Of a stretch of 7,906 bases of DNA, positions 7,139 through 7,906 are shown in pieces. The notes under the pieces were generated by a model. It saw only the letters and a program-made list of their open reading frames with translations, did not search any database and was not told the DNA's origin. The stretch spans positions 1 through 7,906 of the forward strand of contig JAJAYG010000426.1 in NCBI GenBank assembly GCA_026786335.1, read 5' to 3'. The stretch comes from Chitinophagales bacterium (GTDB taxonomy: Bacteria > Bacteroidota > Bacteroidia > Chitinophagales > UBA10324). Numbering within the stretch: position 1 is the first letter of the stretch; each line of letters opens with the position of its first letter. The position numbers were made by a program, and so were the translations under genes.

Positions 7139-7231
7139 TTAATCCCTCACCTCACCATTACTATCTGCAAAACTATTTCGGTCGGTGAGGACACCAACCG
7201 TTAAAAAAATGTGTTCATCGACAAGTATCAT
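7139..7231 (-). pseudogene. Probable start of a DUF5615/PIN-like toxin gene, truncated after about 9 codons
   Basis: An ATG at 7231 overlaps the TGA of the antitoxin gene (ATGA), the coupling typical of toxin-antitoxin pairs. It starts MILVDEHI, which resembles the N-terminus of DUF5615 PIN-like proteins (pattern M-x-x-L-x-D-E-x), the usual partners of DUF433. From about codon 9 the sequence becomes repeat B, and the frame closes at codon 31 (TAA, 7139-7141). The remaining ~100 codons of a toxin are missing. Only the position, the overlap and eight residues support the call. Confidence 0.4.
7143..7209. repeat. Dispersed intergenic repeat, copy B, with near-perfect hairpin
   Basis: This copy aligns without gaps to copy A (2019-2078), about 80% identical over the 50-base core. 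The core holds the dyad CGGTCGGTG-AGGA-CACCAACCG (7179-7200), 8 of 9 pairs on the plus strand. On the minus strand the ninth position is a T-G wobble, so the stem is complete. An A-run (7203-7209) follows on the plus strand. The left end carries TCCCTCACCTCACCA, found again at 7531-7545. The element begins exactly where the toxin-like reading frame breaks down. It does not have the layout of an intrinsic terminator in either direction. Confidence 0.65.
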
Positions 7232-7458
7232 TGAGTAACTGAAATAACTTCTTCACGTGAAATAACCTCTGAAGCATAGAACAATGCCGCATTAACATCA
7301 TCAACAGTCAGATGCGGATACATTTCAATTACATCTTTTGTTGTTGCGCCTTCGCTTAGTTTTTTAAGAATAATTTCTACTGTGATTCATGTTCCTTTGA
7401 TCACCGGTTTTCCAAGCATTACATTGGCATTGGAAGTAATTCTTTCCAGATATTGCAT
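7228..7458 (-). pseudogene. DUF433-family antitoxin gene with in-frame TGA at the conserved GTR arginine
   Basis: Reading from ATG 7458, 76 codons give MQYLERITSNANVMLGKPVI, KGT, then TGA (7387-7389), then ITVEIILKKLSEGATTKDVI, EMYPHLTVDDVNAALFYASE, VISREEVISVTQ and a final TGA. This is the DUF433 pattern from end to end: GKP-x-I-x-GT-R-I-x-V, then LSEG, Y-P-x-L-T-x-D-D-V-x-A-A-L-x-Y-A. The stop sits where Arg is conserved and is one C-to-T change from CGA. Apart from this codon the gene has normal length and no frameshift, so the loss looks recent. DUF433 proteins are predicted antitoxins of DUF5615 PIN-like toxins, and the first codons of such a partner overlap its 3' end. The only long frames across this stretch are on the opposite strand and resemble nothing. 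Confidence 0.85.
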
Positions 7459-7530
7459 GGTGTTATTCTTTTCTGCTAAATTAATTTTTTTCCCAAATCC
7501 GTGTTTCCATCATAGGGACACGGATTACAT

Positions 7531-7545
7531 TCCCTCACCTCACCA
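7531..7545. repeat. 15-bp exact copy of the left end of repeat B
   Basis: TCCCTCACCTCACCA at 7531-7545 is identical to 7143-7157 at the left edge of repeat B. Here it overlaps the last codons (L-V-R) and the TGA stop of the T9SS type B protein. A looser match, GAGGTGAGGGGAAT, spans the rnr stop on the other strand (near 1870). It may be a repeat end or a chance similarity caused by a common coding end. Confidence 0.4.
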
Positions 7546-7906
7546 ACGTCACATTTCCTTTCATAGAAACAGAGATACCATTGTTGAGCACGCCATTCAA
7601 AACAAAAATGTAAACACCGAGCTCGCAATCCTGGTTTTTATATTGACCATTCCAACCAATAGCGCCATCATTGGTTGTAAAAATTAATTGACCCCATCGG
7701 TTGTAAATATTAAAATCTAGTGTGGCAACATCATCAGCATTCAGAATGTGATAGACATCATTGGTGCCATCGTTATTTGGTGAGAAGGCAATGGGTAGAA
7801 AAATCTGATCGCAAATAACATCACTAATTAAAATAGAATCGCTTGCAGCACAACCTAAATCATTGGTAACAATCACAGAATAAATTCCCGGCTGGTAGGA
7901 GAGTAG
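7535..7906 (-). CDS. C-terminal part of a large surface protein with T9SS type B (gliding-associated, CHU_C) sorting domain
   Basis: The frame is open to the right edge and gives 123 residues of a longer protein; the GTG at 7876 is internal. The first ~30 residues (PGIYSVIVTNDLGCAASDSI) resemble the end of a SprB/PKD-like beta repeat with the common T-N-x-x-G-C motif. Residues ~35-123 are the gliding-motility-associated CHU_C domain: IFLPIAFSPNNDGTNDVY, then FNIYNRWGQLIFTTNDGAIG, W-N-G, GVYIFVLNG, and the terminal KGNVTLVR. In this family the domain directs export by T9SS and attachment to the surface, without the cleavage pattern of type A domains. The bulk of the protein, probably adhesive repeats, lies outside the window. 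It ends with TGA; 76 bases separate it from the DUF433 start downstream on the same strand. Confidence 0.93.
   Translation of the reverse strand, partial: LLSYQPGIYSVIVTNDLGCAASDSILISDVICDQIFLPIAFSPNNDGTNDVYHILNADDVATLDFNIYNRWGQLIFTTNDGAIGWNGQYKNQDCELGVYIFVLNGVLNNGISVSMKGNVTLVR

Noticed and set aside
7179..7209. The hairpin of repeat B as an intrinsic terminator
   Set aside because: On the plus strand it is followed by A and not T, and on the minus strand the T-run precedes the stem, so neither direction fits.
7387..7389. Recoding of TGA as a sense codon in the DUF433 gene
   Set aside because: TGA is the natural stop of rnr, of the T9SS-B gene and of the DUF433 gene itself, and the position wants Arg; a CGA-to-TGA mutation is simpler.
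7382..7687. A 101-codon plus-strand frame
   Set aside because: It is antisense to the DUF433 and T9SS-B reading frames, both of which have strong family signatures.

Overview
The window looks like a piece of a Bacteroidota chromosome, probably an environmental member of the Chitinophagia, Saprospiria or Flavobacteriia. The evidence is two proteins with type IX secretion system (T9SS) C-terminal sorting domains (one type A, one gliding-associated type B), an SPII lipoprotein, A-rich leaders without Shine-Dalgarno sequences, and AT-rich spacers. No rRNA, tRNA, CRISPR array or intact transposase was seen. The exact lineage cannot be fixed from the sequence alone.

Layout. (1) 1-1875, plus strand: the 3' part of ribonuclease R, a core gene that runs off the left edge. 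(2) 1876-2169: a convergent spacer with weak hairpins, one diverged copy of a dispersed repeat (repeat A) and a very strong terminator for the next gene. (3) 2170-2664, minus strand: a lipoprotein with a SnoaL/DUF4440-like NTF2 fold. (4) 2889-3386, plus strand: the N-terminal part of a phage-tail-tube-like (gp19-like) protein. It runs head-on into the remains of a type I restriction-modification hsdM gene (3288-3920, minus strand). Both genes lose their 3' ends at the same point, near 3309-3320, and hsdM also carries an in-frame TAG. (5) 3921-4349: AT-rich sequence with no gene recognised. (6) 4350-7061, minus strand: a continuous 903-codon frame that joins a GNAT acetyltransferase to a complete secreted LamG / six-kelch / T9SS-A protein, with the signal peptide in the middle of the frame. 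(7) 7139-7458, minus strand: a DUF433-type antitoxin gene killed by one TGA at the conserved Arg of its GTR motif. It overlaps by ATGA the first codons of a probable DUF5615/PIN-like toxin, which breaks off where a second copy of the dispersed repeat (repeat B) begins. (8) 7535-7906, minus strand: the C-terminal end of a large T9SS-B cell-surface protein that runs off the right edge.

Overall, a housekeeping gene sits on the left and surface-protein genes on the right. Between and among them lies an accessory zone that has collected and lost mobile or defence genes: a phage-tail-like gene, a type I methyltransferase and a toxin-antitoxin pair. No intact new system is encoded here. The most interesting points are the double-truncation joint, the GNAT-kelch read-through, and the two-copy repeat whose copies sit at a terminator and at a gene breakpoint.
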